64,000 nucleotides of DNA from SCUD01 sp036824505. Its GTDB lineage: Bacteria > Pseudomonadota > Gammaproteobacteria > Steroidobacterales > Steroidobacteraceae. Every line of letters starts with the position of its first letter. The first letter of the stretch is position 1. This document shows, in pieces, positions 16,349 through 25,763 of this stretch. The notes below the pieces were generated by a model. It saw only the letters and a list, made by a program, of their open reading frames with translations. It was not told the origin of the DNA and ran no database searches. A program made the position numbers and the translations under genes. The stretch covers positions 62,001-126,000 of the forward strand of contig DAITAA010000002.1 in assembly GCA_036824505.1 (NCBI GenBank), read 5' to 3'.

Positions 16349-17296
16349 GTGAGCGGCGCGCCGGGCGCGGAAGCGGGTGGCGGGCGACACGCACCGGTGA
16401 TGCTGGAAGCGGCGCTTGATGCGCTCGCGATCCGTTCCGATGGTCGTTATGTGGACGCGACCTTCGGTCGCGGTGGCCACGCCGGGGCAATCCTCGGCCG
16501 GCTCGGGAAAAAGGGGAGTTTGCTTGCAATTGATCGCGATCCGGAGGCCAGCGCGGCGGCAACGAGTTTCTTCGGCTCGGATCCGCGCGCGCAATTCAGG
16601 CAGGCGAGATTTTCGGAGCTTTCGCATTTCGTTCCCGCCGGATCGGTGGACGGCATCCTGTTCGATCTCGGTGTTTCATCGCCGCAGCTCGATGAAGCGC
16701 ACCGCGGCTTCAGTTTCCTGCGCGACGGGCCGCTCGACATGCGAATGGACCCGCGCCAAGGCGAATCCGCCGCGAAATGGCTTGCGCATGCGACCGAACG
16801 GGAAATCGCCATGGTGATTGCGCGCTTCGGTGAAGAGCGGCACGCGCGGCGCATCGCAAAGGCAATTGTCGCGGCACGCGCGCAGTCTCCGTTGACGACG
16901 ACCGGTCGCCTGGCCGCTGTCATCGCGGCGGCCGTTCCACGCCGTCAGCCAGGCCTGCATCCGGCGACACGCAGTTTTCAGGCGTTGCGGATCCATGTGA
17001 ATGCCGAACTCGATGAGATCGAGCGCGCGCTGCCGCAGGTCGTCGATGCGCTTGCACCCGGCGGCAGACTCGTCGTCATCAGTTTCCATTCTCTCGAGGA
17101 CCGCATCGTGAAGCGCTTCATGCGCGCCGCCTCGCGCGAGGATCCGGCGTTTGCCGGACTGCCGGTCGTGCCACCGGATGCACAGCCAAAGCTGCGGCTC
17201 GTGGGCCGCGCCGTGTTCGCGGATGAAGGCGAAGTCAGGCGCAATCCGCGCGCGCGCAGCGCCGTGCTTCGTGTGGCTGAAAGGATCGCCGCATGA
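16349..17296 (+). CDS. rsmH: RsmH, 16S rRNA (cytosine-1402-N4) methyltransferase
   Basis: A 315-residue MraW-family enzyme starting at GTG. The SAM-binding segment DATFGRGGHAGAILGRLG, the DGILFDLGVSSPQLD motif and the C-terminal ISFHSLEDRIVKRFM motif are present. It methylates N4 of C1402 in 16S rRNA. Its partner RsmI, which methylates the same nucleotide's ribose, is encoded just before rnpB, so both C1402 enzymes are within 2 kb. The stop overlaps the ftsL start by 4 bp. Confidence 0.97.
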   Translation: MSGAPGAEAGGGRHAPVMLEAALDALAIRSDGRYVDATFGRGGHAGAILGRLGKKGSLLAIDRDPEASAAATSFFGSDPRAQFRQARFSELSHFVPAGSVDGILFDLGVSSPQLDEAHRGFSFLRDGPLDMRMDPRQGESAAKWLAHATEREIAMVIARFGEERHARRIAKAIVAARAQSPLTTTGRLAAVIAAAVPRRQPGLHPATRSFQALRIHVNAELDEIERALPQVVDALAPGGRLVVISFHSLEDRIVKRFMRAASREDPAFAGLPVVPPDAQPKLRLVGRAVFADEGEVRRNPRARSAVLRVAERIAA

Positions 17297-17568
17297 GCCG
17301 CCGCTGGCTGCTGGTCGCGTTGTCGCTGCTGTGGCTTGCGGTGCTGGCCTCGGCAATCGCGGTCGTGCGCGCCCGGCATGATGCGCGGACGTTGTTCGTG
17401 CAGCTCGAACAACTGTCGTCGGAACGCGACCGGCTCAACATCGAATGGAGCCAGCTGCAACTCGAGCAGAGTGCCTGGTCCAATCCCGCCTTCGTGGAGC
17501 GCGTCGCCAACAGGAAGAAGCGGATGATTCTGCCGACGCCTGATGATGTGCAGATCGTCGCGCCATGA
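17293..17568 (+). CDS. ftsL: FtsL, cell division protein
   Basis: A 91-residue bitopic protein with a short cytoplasmic end, one transmembrane helix (about residues 5-25) and a periplasmic heptad-rich coiled coil. The C-terminal KKRMILPTPDDVQIVAP is typical of FtsL. It joins FtsB and FtsQ to bring FtsW/FtsI to the septum. Sequence identity within the family is low. The position between rsmH and ftsI, with 4-bp overlaps on both sides, supports the call. Confidence 0.93.
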   Translation: MSRRWLLVALSLLWLAVLASAIAVVRARHDARTLFVQLEQLSSERDRLNIEWSQLQLEQSAWSNPAFVERVANRKKRMILPTPDDVQIVAP

Positions 17569-19283
17569 AGTGGCGCGGGAATGGTGCTGAGTTTGATGCG
17601 GGACAGTTTCGCCTGCGCTCGCGCATGCTGGTAGGCCTGCTGGCAGCCTTCGCGATGGCGCTGCTGGCCCGTTCCCTGCAGCTGCAGGTGCTCGATCAGG
17701 AATTCCTGGCCGAACAGGGCGACATGCGCTATGCGCGCATTGCGAAAATGCCGGCGCACCGGGGCGCCGTGCTGGACCGCTTTGGCGAACCGCTTGCCGT
17801 CAGCACGCCGGTCGACACCGTCTGGGTGAATCCGCCGGAACTCGCGCAGGCGAACGACGAAATTCCGCGTCTTGCGCGCGCACTGAAGCGCGACTCGCAG
17901 TGGCTGGCGCAGCGCGTCGCCAGCAACCTTGACCGGCAGTTCCTTTACGTCGCACGCCACATGGATCCGGCGGCGGCCGAGAAGATCAGGGCACTCGGCA
18001 TCCCCGGCGTGTACCTGCTGCGCGAGTACCGCCGCTATTACCCCAATGGCGAGGTCACCGGGCACCTGCTCGGTTTCACGAATTTCGACGAAGCGGGACA
18101 GGAAGGTCTCGAGCTTGAATACAACCAGTCGCTGGCGGGTCTCGACGGCCGCAAGCGCGTGATCCAGGACGGACAGGGCCACACCGTCCAGAACGTCGAG
18201 AGCATCCGCGCCCCGCGGCCAGGCGAGGACCTCTACACCAGCATCGACCTGCGCATCCAGTACCTGGCCTATCGCGAGCTGAAAGCGGCGATCCGCAATT
18301 ACCGCGCGCGCGCGGGCTCCGTGATCGTGATCGATGTCCTGACCGGTGAAGTGCTCGCGATGGTCAACCAGCCGTCGTTCAATCCGAATGATCGCGCACA
18401 GTACGAAGTGGGCCGCTATCGCAACCGCGCGGCGACCGACATCTTCGAGCCGGGCTCGAGCATCAAGCCCTTCGTCATGGCTGCGGCCTTGTCTTCAGGC
18501 CAGTACCGGCCCGAATCGATGATCGACACGACGCCGATCCGGGTCGCCAACCACCTGATCCAGGACAAGCACGATCTTGGGGTCATCGACCTCGCAGAGG
18601 TGCTGTCGCGCTCGAGCAATGTCGGCATGGCGAAGATCGCCTTGTCGCTGGAACCTGAGCACCTGTATGGGACCCTGACCGCGCTCGGCTTCGGCGAAGT
18701 GACGGCCAGCGGCTTCCCCGGCGAGTCCGCAGGGCTCCTCAGCAATGCCGCGCAATGGCGGCCGATCGGTATCGCAACGATGGCCTACGGCTACGGCCTG
18801 TCTGTGACTCCGCTGCAGCTCGCGCAGGCCTATGCGAGCGTCGGGGCACTCGGCCTGCGTCGGCCGATCACATTCCGTCGCGTGCAGGAACCGCCGCCCG
18901 CAACGCGCGTGATGACGGAACACGTCGCGCGCGAGCTGATTGGATTGCTGGAAGAGGTGGTCAAGCCGGCCGGCACCGGCGTGAAGGCGGCCGTGCCCGG
19001 CTATCGCGTGGCCGGCAAGACCGGCACGGCCTGGAAGGCGACCGCAGGTGGCTACTCGACGGATCGTTACCTCGCCGTGTTTGCGGGCCTGGTGCCGGCC
19101 TCGCGGCCGCGGCTCGCCGCAGTGGTGATGATCGACGAACCAGGCGGCCAACTGTATTACGCCGCCGACGTCGCGGCGCCCGTGTTCTCGGCCGTGGTGT
19201 CCGGGGCGCTCAGACTCATGTCGGTGGCGCCGGATGATCTTGCACGGATTCCACCGGCCCTGGTCGCGGAGACTACGCCATGA
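17565..19283 (+). CDS. ftsI: FtsI (PBP3), septal peptidoglycan transpeptidase
   Basis: A 572-residue class B penicillin-binding protein. It has an N-terminal transmembrane helix (about residues 21-38) and a PBP dimerisation domain. The transpeptidase motifs are SSIK with the acylated Ser298, SSN at 350-352 and KTGT in AGKTGTAWK. It crosslinks septal peptidoglycan and works as a pair with FtsW, encoded 5.3 kb downstream. It overlaps ftsL and murE by 4 bp each. Confidence 0.97.
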   Translation: MKWRGNGAEFDAGQFRLRSRMLVGLLAAFAMALLARSLQLQVLDQEFLAEQGDMRYARIAKMPAHRGAVLDRFGEPLAVSTPVDTVWVNPPELAQANDEIPRLARALKRDSQWLAQRVASNLDRQFLYVARHMDPAAAEKIRALGIPGVYLLREYRRYYPNGEVTGHLLGFTNFDEAGQEGLELEYNQSLAGLDGRKRVIQDGQGHTVQNVESIRAPRPGEDLYTSIDLRIQYLAYRELKAAIRNYRARAGSVIVIDVLTGEVLAMVNQPSFNPNDRAQYEVGRYRNRAATDIFEPGSSIKPFVMAAALSSGQYRPESMIDTTPIRVANHLIQDKHDLGVIDLAEVLSRSSNVGMAKIALSLEPEHLYGTLTALGFGEVTASGFPGESAGLLSNAAQWRPIGIATMAYGYGLSVTPLQLAQAYASVGALGLRRPITFRRVQEPPPATRVMTEHVARELIGLLEEVVKPAGTGVKAAVPGYRVAGKTGTAWKATAGGYSTDRYLAVFAGLVPASRPRLAAVVMIDEPGGQLYYAADVAAPVFSAVVSGALRLMSVAPDDLARIPPALVAETTP

Positions 19284-20773
19284 AATCCGCGGCCGCAGAT
19301 TCGCGGCTCGACGTGCTGCTCGCGGGCATTGCAGCGGCGCCGGCACTTGTCATCACCGGTCTCGCGCTCGATTCCCGCGCAGTCCGCAAAGGCGACGCCT
19401 TCATCGCACTGCGTGGCGCGAGTCATCACGGGCTCGAGCATCAGCAGGAGGCCATCGCCGCGGGTGCCAGCGCATTGCTTTGGGATCCGGACGAAGGCCG
19501 CAAGCCGGATGCGCTGCCTGGGCACATTGCCCAGGTCGCGGTGCCCGGCCTGCGCAGCCGGCTGGGCGAAATCGCAGATCGATTCTATGGCGCGCCATCA
19601 TCGCGGCTGGCGGTCGCGGGCGTGACCGGCACCAATGGCAAGACGACCTGCGCCTGGCTGCTCGCGAGTGCCGTCAATGGCATCACGCGCCGCGGCGCAT
19701 ATCTCGGCACTCTGGGCTCGGGATTTCCGCCCGAACTGGCGGCTGCCGGGCTGACAACGCCCGATGTCGTGACGCTGCATCGACAATTGCGCGTCCTCTC
19801 GGACGCGGGTGCCACCCATGTTGCGATGGAGGTCTCTTCGCATGCACTTGACCAGGGGCGCATTGACGGCGTGCGACTGCGAGTCGCTGCTTTCTGCAAC
19901 CTGAGCCGCGATCACCTCGACTACCACGTGAGTATCGAGCGCTATGCTTTCGCAAAGCAGCGCCTGTTCCAGTTGCCTGGGCTCGAACATGCCGTCATCA
20001 ACACCGGTGATCCGGTAGGCGCGCGTTTTGCCGCGGCGCTCGCTCCCGGAGTCACACTGACTTCCGTGGCGGTTGGCGGTGCGTGTCCTGTCACCGGGCG
20101 CTTCATTCATGTCGAACGCATAGACGCTGCAGCCGATGGGCTCGCGCTCGATATCGTCGGTCACTTTGGCCGCCGGCGGTTGCAGTCGCGCCTGGTCGGG
20201 GAATTCAACGCTGAAAATCTCGCGATCACGCTTGGCTTGCTGCTGGCCTGGGGCGTCGACGTCGACGAGGCGCTGGCGTCGCTTGCGCGCGGCACGGCGC
20301 CGCCGGGGCGCATGGAAGGATTCCGGCTGCCGAATGGTGCGCTCGCGATCGTGGACTATGCCCACACGCCGGATGCCCTCGCCAAGGTGCTGACGGCCCT
20401 GCGCGCGCATGCGACCGGACGCGTGCTGGTGGTGTTCGGCTGCGGCGGTGATCGCGATACCGGCAAGCGCGCGCTGATGGGTGCGGCCGCCGAGCGGCTC
20501 GCGGACCGGGTCATCGTCACCGACGACAATCCGCGCAGCGAGGATCCGGACCGGATCGTCGGCATGATCCTGTCGGGCCTGAGCTCGCCCGCGCGCGCGC
20601 TGGTCGAGCGCGATCGCGGGCTCGCGATCCGCGCAGCGCTCGCCGAGGCGGGGCCCCGCGATGTCGTGCTGATCGCCGGCAAGGGCCACGAGGATTATCA
20701 GCTGGTCGGCGCCGAGCGCCGTCACTGGAGCGACCGGGAATTCCTGCAGCGGCAGGCGGGAGGGGCACCGTGA
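19280..20773 (+). CDS. murE: MurE, UDP-MurNAc-Ala-Glu:meso-diaminopimelate ligase
   Basis: A 497-residue Mur ligase. The ATP loop GVTGTNGKTT is at residues 114-123. The DNPR motif at residues 416-419 is the signature for meso-diaminopimelate rather than lysine, so the organism should have DAP-type peptidoglycan. The central ligase region includes a VAMEVSSHALDQGR motif. The start overlaps ftsI and the stop overlaps the GTG of murF. Confidence 0.97.
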   Translation: MKSAAADSRLDVLLAGIAAAPALVITGLALDSRAVRKGDAFIALRGASHHGLEHQQEAIAAGASALLWDPDEGRKPDALPGHIAQVAVPGLRSRLGEIADRFYGAPSSRLAVAGVTGTNGKTTCAWLLASAVNGITRRGAYLGTLGSGFPPELAAAGLTTPDVVTLHRQLRVLSDAGATHVAMEVSSHALDQGRIDGVRLRVAAFCNLSRDHLDYHVSIERYAFAKQRLFQLPGLEHAVINTGDPVGARFAAALAPGVTLTSVAVGGACPVTGRFIHVERIDAAADGLALDIVGHFGRRRLQSRLVGEFNAENLAITLGLLLAWGVDVDEALASLARGTAPPGRMEGFRLPNGALAIVDYAHTPDALAKVLTALRAHATGRVLVVFGCGGDRDTGKRALMGAAAERLADRVIVTDDNPRSEDPDRIVGMILSGLSSPARALVERDRGLAIRAALAEAGPRDVVLIAGKGHEDYQLVGAERRHWSDREFLQRQAGGAP

Positions 20774-22146
20774 AAGGCCGGCTCTCGGAGGTCGCGACCG
20801 CGACCGGGGGACGCCTGGTGGGCGCGGATGCCGGCTTCGCAGGCGCCTCGATCGATTCACGCACGCTGCAGCCCGGTGAGCTGTTCTTCGCGCTGCGCGG
20901 CGAGCGCTTCGACGGTCACGCGTTCGTCGCGGCCGCGGCGGGACGCAGCGCCGCAGGCGCTGTGCTCGAAAAGGAGGTTGACGCACCGATTCCGCAGATC
21001 GTGGTCAATGACGCGGTCGCAGCGCTCGCGGCACTGGCGCGCGTCTGGCGCGGACGCTGCGGCGCGACGGTCATCGGCGTCGGCGGCAGCAATGGCAAGA
21101 CCACGACCAAGGAGTTGCTCGCGAGCATCCTGTCGGTCGCCGGATCCACGCTTGCGACCCGCGGCAATCTGAACAATCACCTGGGCGTGCCGCTGACGCT
21201 CCTGCGCCTCGAACCCGGTCACCGTTATGCCGTGATCGAGATGGGCGCCAATCATCCGGGCGAAATTGCGGCACTTGCGGCCATCGCGCAGCCCGTGATC
21301 GCCCTGGTCACGAATGCAGGTGACGAACACCTCGAGGGCTTCGGTGACCTTGACGGTGTCGCACGGGCCGAGGGTGAAATGTTCGCCGCGCTGACCGAGA
21401 CCGGCATCGCGGTCATCAATTTCGACGATCCATTTCACGAGCTGTGGCAGAAGATGGCGCGCGGTGCGCGCCAGCTGCACTTTGGCATCGATTCGGCGCC
21501 CGAGGTGCGTGCGACCGGCCTGCAGTGCCGCATCGAGGCGGGCGCATTCGTCACGTTTTTCACACTCGTCATTGGTGGCGAGCAGGCGCGCGTCCGCCTC
21601 GGACTTGCGGGCCGGCACAATGTCCTGAATGCGCTCGGCGCGGCCGCGGCGGCACATGCCGCGGGCGTGTCTTTGCCGGTGATCACCGAGGGACTCGAGC
21701 GTGTAAAGCCGGTCAGCGGCCGGCTGCAGCTCAAGGCCGGACTGCGCGGCTCGTGGCTGATCGACGATTCCTACAACGCAAACCCGAGCTCGGTGCGCGC
21801 CGGCATCGACGTCCTGTGCAGCCTGCCGGGAGAGCACTGGCTGGTACTCGGCGAGATGGCGGAACTCGGCCCGCACACCGAGGCGAGCCATACCGCCATC
21901 GGCGACTACGCGCGGCGCGCGGGCGTCACGCGCCTGTATGCAATCGGCGCAGCCGCAAGACTCGCGGTCGCCGCATTTGGCACGCGCGGCAGCTGGTTCG
22001 AGGATGCGGGGCGCCTCGCCGATGCAGTGGCCGCGAGTCTCGATGCCGGCGTGACGGTGCTGATCAAGGGCTCGCGGGTCAATCGACTCGAGCGTGTCGT
22101 GGACCGGCTGCAGCAGCCGCTTGCGGCCGTCGGCAACGGCAACTGA
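20770..22146 (+). CDS. murF: MurF, UDP-MurNAc-tripeptide:D-Ala-D-Ala ligase
   Basis: A 458-residue Mur ligase starting at a GTG that overlaps the murE stop. The ATP loop is GVGGSNGKTTTKELL. Other family motifs are VIEMGANHPGEIAAL and WLIDDSYNANPSSVRAGID. It adds D-Ala-D-Ala to complete the UDP-MurNAc-pentapeptide. The D-Ala-D-Ala ligase gene ddl lies 7 kb downstream in the same cluster. mraY starts 11 bp after the stop. Confidence 0.97.
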   Translation: MKGRLSEVATATGGRLVGADAGFAGASIDSRTLQPGELFFALRGERFDGHAFVAAAAGRSAAGAVLEKEVDAPIPQIVVNDAVAALAALARVWRGRCGATVIGVGGSNGKTTTKELLASILSVAGSTLATRGNLNNHLGVPLTLLRLEPGHRYAVIEMGANHPGEIAALAAIAQPVIALVTNAGDEHLEGFGDLDGVARAEGEMFAALTETGIAVINFDDPFHELWQKMARGARQLHFGIDSAPEVRATGLQCRIEAGAFVTFFTLVIGGEQARVRLGLAGRHNVLNALGAAAAAHAAGVSLPVITEGLERVKPVSGRLQLKAGLRGSWLIDDSYNANPSSVRAGIDVLCSLPGEHWLVLGEMAELGPHTEASHTAIGDYARRAGVTRLYAIGAAARLAVAAFGTRGSWFEDAGRLADAVAASLDAGVTVLIKGSRVNRLERVVDRLQQPLAAVGNGN

Positions 22147-22156
22147 GGACACAGGC

Positions 22157-23242
22157 ATGCTGCTGAATCTGTTCGGCTGGCTGGCGGATTATTACGGGGG
22201 CTTCCGCGTCTTCGGCTACCTGACGCTGCGCGCAATCCTCGCGGCGCTCACTGCGCTTTCGATTGCGCTGCTGGTCGGGCCATGGATGATCCGCAAACTC
22301 CAGGAGGGCCAGATTGGCCAGGTAGTCCGCGACGACGGACCGGACACGCATCTCGGCAAGATGGGTACGCCGACCATGGGTGGCGCGCTGATCCTGGTCG
22401 CGATGATCGTCGGCACGCTGTTGTGGGCGAATCTCGGCAACCGGTTCGTATGGATCGCCCTCGGCGTCACGATGGCGTTCGGGCTGATCGGCTTCTACGA
22501 CGATTACCTGAAGCTCGTCGTGCGCAATCCGCGCGGTCTCGCTGCGCGCTGGAAGTACCTGTGGCAGTCGGTGGCGGGGCTCACCGCCGCCCTCGCGCTC
22601 TGGATGAGTGCACACGGCGCGGTCGAAACGTCCCTGTACCTGCCTTTCTTCAAGAATGTCGCACTGCCGATGAGCGCTACGGGGTTCATCGCATTCACGT
22701 ACTTCGTGATCGTGGGCTCCAGCAATGCGGTCAACCTGACGGACGGGCTGGATGGACTCGCGATCATGCCCTGCGTCATGGTGGCGGGCGCGCTCGGCGT
22801 ATTCGCGTACGTCACCGGCAACGTCAATTTCGCTGCCTACCTGCAGATTCCGTACGTGCCGGGTGCGGGCGAGGTGCTGATTTTCGTCGCGACCATCGTC
22901 GGAGCAGGTCTCGGGTTCCTGTGGTTCAACACCTATCCCGCGCAGGTATTCATGGGCGATATCGGCGCGCTGGCCCTCGGCGCTGCGCTCGGCGTCGTCG
23001 CGGTGATCGTCCGCCAGGAAATCGTACTCGCGGTCATGGGCGGCATTTTCGTGCTCGAGACGGTCTCGGTCGTGCTGCAGGTCGCGTCATTCCGGCTGCG
23101 CGGCAAGCGGATTTTCCGTATGGCCCCGATCCACCATCACTATGAACTGAAAGGCTGGGCCGAGCCCAAGGTCATCGTCCGCTTCTGGATCATCTCATTC
23201 ATGCTGGTCCTGGTCGGGCTGGCGACGCTGAAGTTACGCTGA
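22157..23242 (+). CDS. mraY: MraY, phospho-N-acetylmuramoyl-pentapeptide transferase
   Basis: A 361-residue protein with about ten transmembrane helices. It has the polyprenyl-phosphate transferase motifs FYDDYLK (aspartate pair), SNAVNLTDGLDGLA and the cytoplasmic MAPIHHHYELKGWAEPK loop. It makes lipid I at the inner membrane. I chose the ATG at 22157 (MLLNLFGWLADYY), which matches the family start. The frame is also open upstream inside murF. It overlaps murD by one base (TGATG). Confidence 0.97.
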   Translation: MLLNLFGWLADYYGGFRVFGYLTLRAILAALTALSIALLVGPWMIRKLQEGQIGQVVRDDGPDTHLGKMGTPTMGGALILVAMIVGTLLWANLGNRFVWIALGVTMAFGLIGFYDDYLKLVVRNPRGLAARWKYLWQSVAGLTAALALWMSAHGAVETSLYLPFFKNVALPMSATGFIAFTYFVIVGSSNAVNLTDGLDGLAIMPCVMVAGALGVFAYVTGNVNFAAYLQIPYVPGAGEVLIFVATIVGAGLGFLWFNTYPAQVFMGDIGALALGAALGVVAVIVRQEIVLAVMGGIFVLETVSVVLQVASFRLRGKRIFRMAPIHHHYELKGWAEPKVIVRFWIISFMLVLVGLATLKLR

Positions 23243-24579
23243 TGCAACTGACAGCAGCCCGGCCACACAGCGTGATCGTCGGTCTTGGCCGTACCGGCGT
23301 TTCCTGCGCGCGGCATCTCGCAGCGCGCGGGCATCAACTGGTGGTGACCGACTCGCGCTCCTCGCCGCCGGGCCTGCCGGAACTGCGGCGACTGGTTCCC
23401 GAGGCCGCCACGGCACTCGGCGGATTCGATCCCGCGGTGCTCGAAGGCGCCGACCAGGTCGTCGTATCTCCGGGCGTATCCCTGCGCGAACCCTTTCTGC
23501 AGCGGGCGGCAGCACGCGGCCTGGACCTGATCGGCGACATCGAGTTGTTTGCGCGCGAGGCCGGCGGCCGCGTGATCGGCATCACCGGCACCAATGGCAA
23601 GAGCACCGTGACCACGCTGGTTGGCGAAATGGCGAGGGCCGCCGGCATCGAGGTGCGCGTCGGCGGCAACCTCGGTGAACCCGCACTCGACCTCCTGGCA
23701 GGCCCGCCGGCGGCCATGTACGTGCTCGAGCTGTCGTCCTATCAGCTCGAGACCACGCATTCCCTGCAGCTCGAGGCTGCCGCGATACTGAATGTGACGC
23801 CCGATCACCTCGACCGCTATCGCGATGTGGCGGAATACGCAGCCGCGAAGGCGCGGATCTTCGAGCGCTGCCTGACTGCGATCGTCAATCTCGACGACGC
23901 GCTGGTCGAGCGCATGACACGCCCGGGCCAGCGACGGCTGGGATTCAGCCTGTCACGCGGCGAAGCGGATTTCCGGCTGCTGGTCCGTGACGGCAGGCAG
24001 TGGCTCGCTGCGGGCACCGAGCCGCTGATGCCGCTGGATGCGCTGAAACTGCCCGGCCTGCACAACGCAGCCAATGCGCTTGCCGCGTTGGCTGTCGGTA
24101 CCGCCTGTGGCATGCCGCGCGCGGCCATGACCGCCGTGCTGGCCCGTTTCGAGGGCCTGCCGCATCGTTCACAGCTGGTCGCCGAGGCGCGCGGCATCCG
24201 CTGGATCGACGATTCCAAGGGCACCAATGTCGGCGCCACGCAGGCCGCGATCGCGGGCCTGCCGGGACCGCTGGTACTGATCGCAGGAGGCGACGGAAAG
24301 GGCCAGGATTTCGGGCCGCTGGCCGAGGCTTGCCGTGGCAAGGTGCGTGAAGCGCTGTTGATCGGCCGCGATGCGCACGCGATTGCCGCGGCGCTTGCCG
24401 GCAGTTGCTCCGTCCACTATGCGAATTCGATGGAAGCAGCGGTCGCCAGCGCCGCGCGCCTCGCGCAACCCGGCGATATTGTGCTCCTGTCGCCCGCCTG
24501 CGCGAGCTTCGACATGTTCCGCGACTTTGCACATCGGGGCGATGTGTTTGCCGCGGCGGCACGCAGGCAGGCGCAATGA
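23242..24579 (+). CDS. murD: MurD, UDP-MurNAc-Ala:D-glutamate ligase
   Basis: A 445-residue Mur ligase with an N-terminal Rossmann-like domain (VIVGLGRTGVSCARHLAARGH) for UDP binding. The ATP loop GITGTNGKSTVTTLV and the C-terminal IRWIDDSKGTNVGATQAA are also present. It adds D-glutamate to UDP-MurNAc-Ala in the cytoplasm. It is translationally coupled to mraY (TGATG) and to ftsW (ATGA). Confidence 0.97.
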   Translation: MQLTAARPHSVIVGLGRTGVSCARHLAARGHQLVVTDSRSSPPGLPELRRLVPEAATALGGFDPAVLEGADQVVVSPGVSLREPFLQRAAARGLDLIGDIELFAREAGGRVIGITGTNGKSTVTTLVGEMARAAGIEVRVGGNLGEPALDLLAGPPAAMYVLELSSYQLETTHSLQLEAAAILNVTPDHLDRYRDVAEYAAAKARIFERCLTAIVNLDDALVERMTRPGQRRLGFSLSRGEADFRLLVRDGRQWLAAGTEPLMPLDALKLPGLHNAANALAALAVGTACGMPRAAMTAVLARFEGLPHRSQLVAEARGIRWIDDSKGTNVGATQAAIAGLPGPLVLIAGGDGKGQDFGPLAEACRGKVREALLIGRDAHAIAAALAGSCSVHYANSMEAAVASAARLAQPGDIVLLSPACASFDMFRDFAHRGDVFAAAARRQAQ

Positions 24580-25763
24580 CAACCGGAGTCGCGCTTCAAT
24601 ATTCGCGCTCGGCCGGCCGCCAGCCGCGTCTGGCGCTGGATCCGGTGATCATCACGGTGACTCTCTGCCTGCTGCTGATCGGGCTCGTGATGGTGGCTTC
24701 TGCCTCGATGAATGTCGCCGAGCGCTTGACGGGCGATCCGTATTTTCACTTTCAGCGCCAGATCCTGTCGGCGCTGGTCGGTTGCGCCTTCGCAGCCGCA
24801 TTGCTGCTCGTGCCGATCTCGCTTTGGCAGCGCGCCGCGCCCGTGCTGCTGATCGGCAGTTTCGTGTTGCTGCTGCTGGTCCTGATCCCGGGTCTCGGTC
24901 ACAAAGTCAATGGCAGCAGCCGCTGGATCCGCCTGGGCCCGGTTAATTTCCAGCCATCCGAACTGGCGCGCTGGTTGTTGCTGACCTACATCGCCGTCTA
25001 TGCGGTCCGGCACCAGCTGGAACTCAGAAGCAGCGCGCAGGGATTCTTCAAGCCGCTCGCCGTGCTGTTGGCCGCCGCGCTCTTGCTGCTGGTCGAGCCG
25101 GATTTCGGCGCCGCCGTCGTGCTGTGCGTCACGGGGACTGCGGTTCTGTTCGTCGCGGGCGCTCGGCTGCGTGATTTCCTGGCGATCTGTGCGATCGGCG
25201 GCGCGGGCATCGCGGTGGTCGCGCTGTCGAGCGGCTACCGGCTGAAGCGCCTGATCGCCTTCCTGGACCCGTGGTCAGATCCGTTCAACAGCGGATTCCA
25301 GTTGACCCAGTCGTTGATCGCGATCGGGCGGGGCGAGTGGATTGGCGTCGGTCTCGGCTCGAGCATCCAGAAACTGTTCTATCTGCCGGAGGCGCACACG
25401 GATTTTGTATTCGCAGTGCTCGCCGAGGAGTTCGGCTTGTTCGGCGTCGTGGTCGTCGTGGTGGGATTCCTTGCGCTGGTGCTGCGCAGCCTGAAGCTCT
25501 CGCGGATTGCGGCCGATGCGGGCATGCCGCTGCACGCCTGCATTGCGGCGGCATTCGGCGTGTGGCTTGGCCTGCAGGCCTTCACAAACATCGGCGTCAA
25601 CATGGGTCTGCTGCCGACCAAGGGTCTGACGCTGCCGCTGATGTCGTACGGCCGCTCCAGCATGCTGGTGACGCTGGCCTGGGTAGGCATGTTGCTGCGC
25701 GTTCATCATGAAGTGGCCGTGTCCGGCAAGAGCGCCATCCCTGCAGAGGTGCGATCCGCATGA
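24576..25763 (+). CDS. ftsW: FtsW, septal peptidoglycan glycosyltransferase (SEDS)
   Basis: A 395-residue SEDS protein with about ten transmembrane helices. Motifs include HKVNGSSRWIRLGPVNFQPSEL, the VEPDFG segment carrying the catalytic-region aspartate, and FNSGFQLTQSLIAIGRGEW. It polymerises lipid II at the septum together with FtsI. The ATG at 24576 overlaps the murD stop by 4 bp. The longer open frame upstream runs through murD and is not conserved. Confidence 0.96.
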   Translation: MTTGVALQYSRSAGRQPRLALDPVIITVTLCLLLIGLVMVASASMNVAERLTGDPYFHFQRQILSALVGCAFAAALLLVPISLWQRAAPVLLIGSFVLLLLVLIPGLGHKVNGSSRWIRLGPVNFQPSELARWLLLTYIAVYAVRHQLELRSSAQGFFKPLAVLLAAALLLLVEPDFGAAVVLCVTGTAVLFVAGARLRDFLAICAIGGAGIAVVALSSGYRLKRLIAFLDPWSDPFNSGFQLTQSLIAIGRGEWIGVGLGSSIQKLFYLPEAHTDFVFAVLAEEFGLFGVVVVVVGFLALVLRSLKLSRIAADAGMPLHACIAAAFGVWLGLQAFTNIGVNMGLLPTKGLTLPLMSYGRSSMLVTLAWVGMLLRVHHEVAVSGKSAIPAEVRSA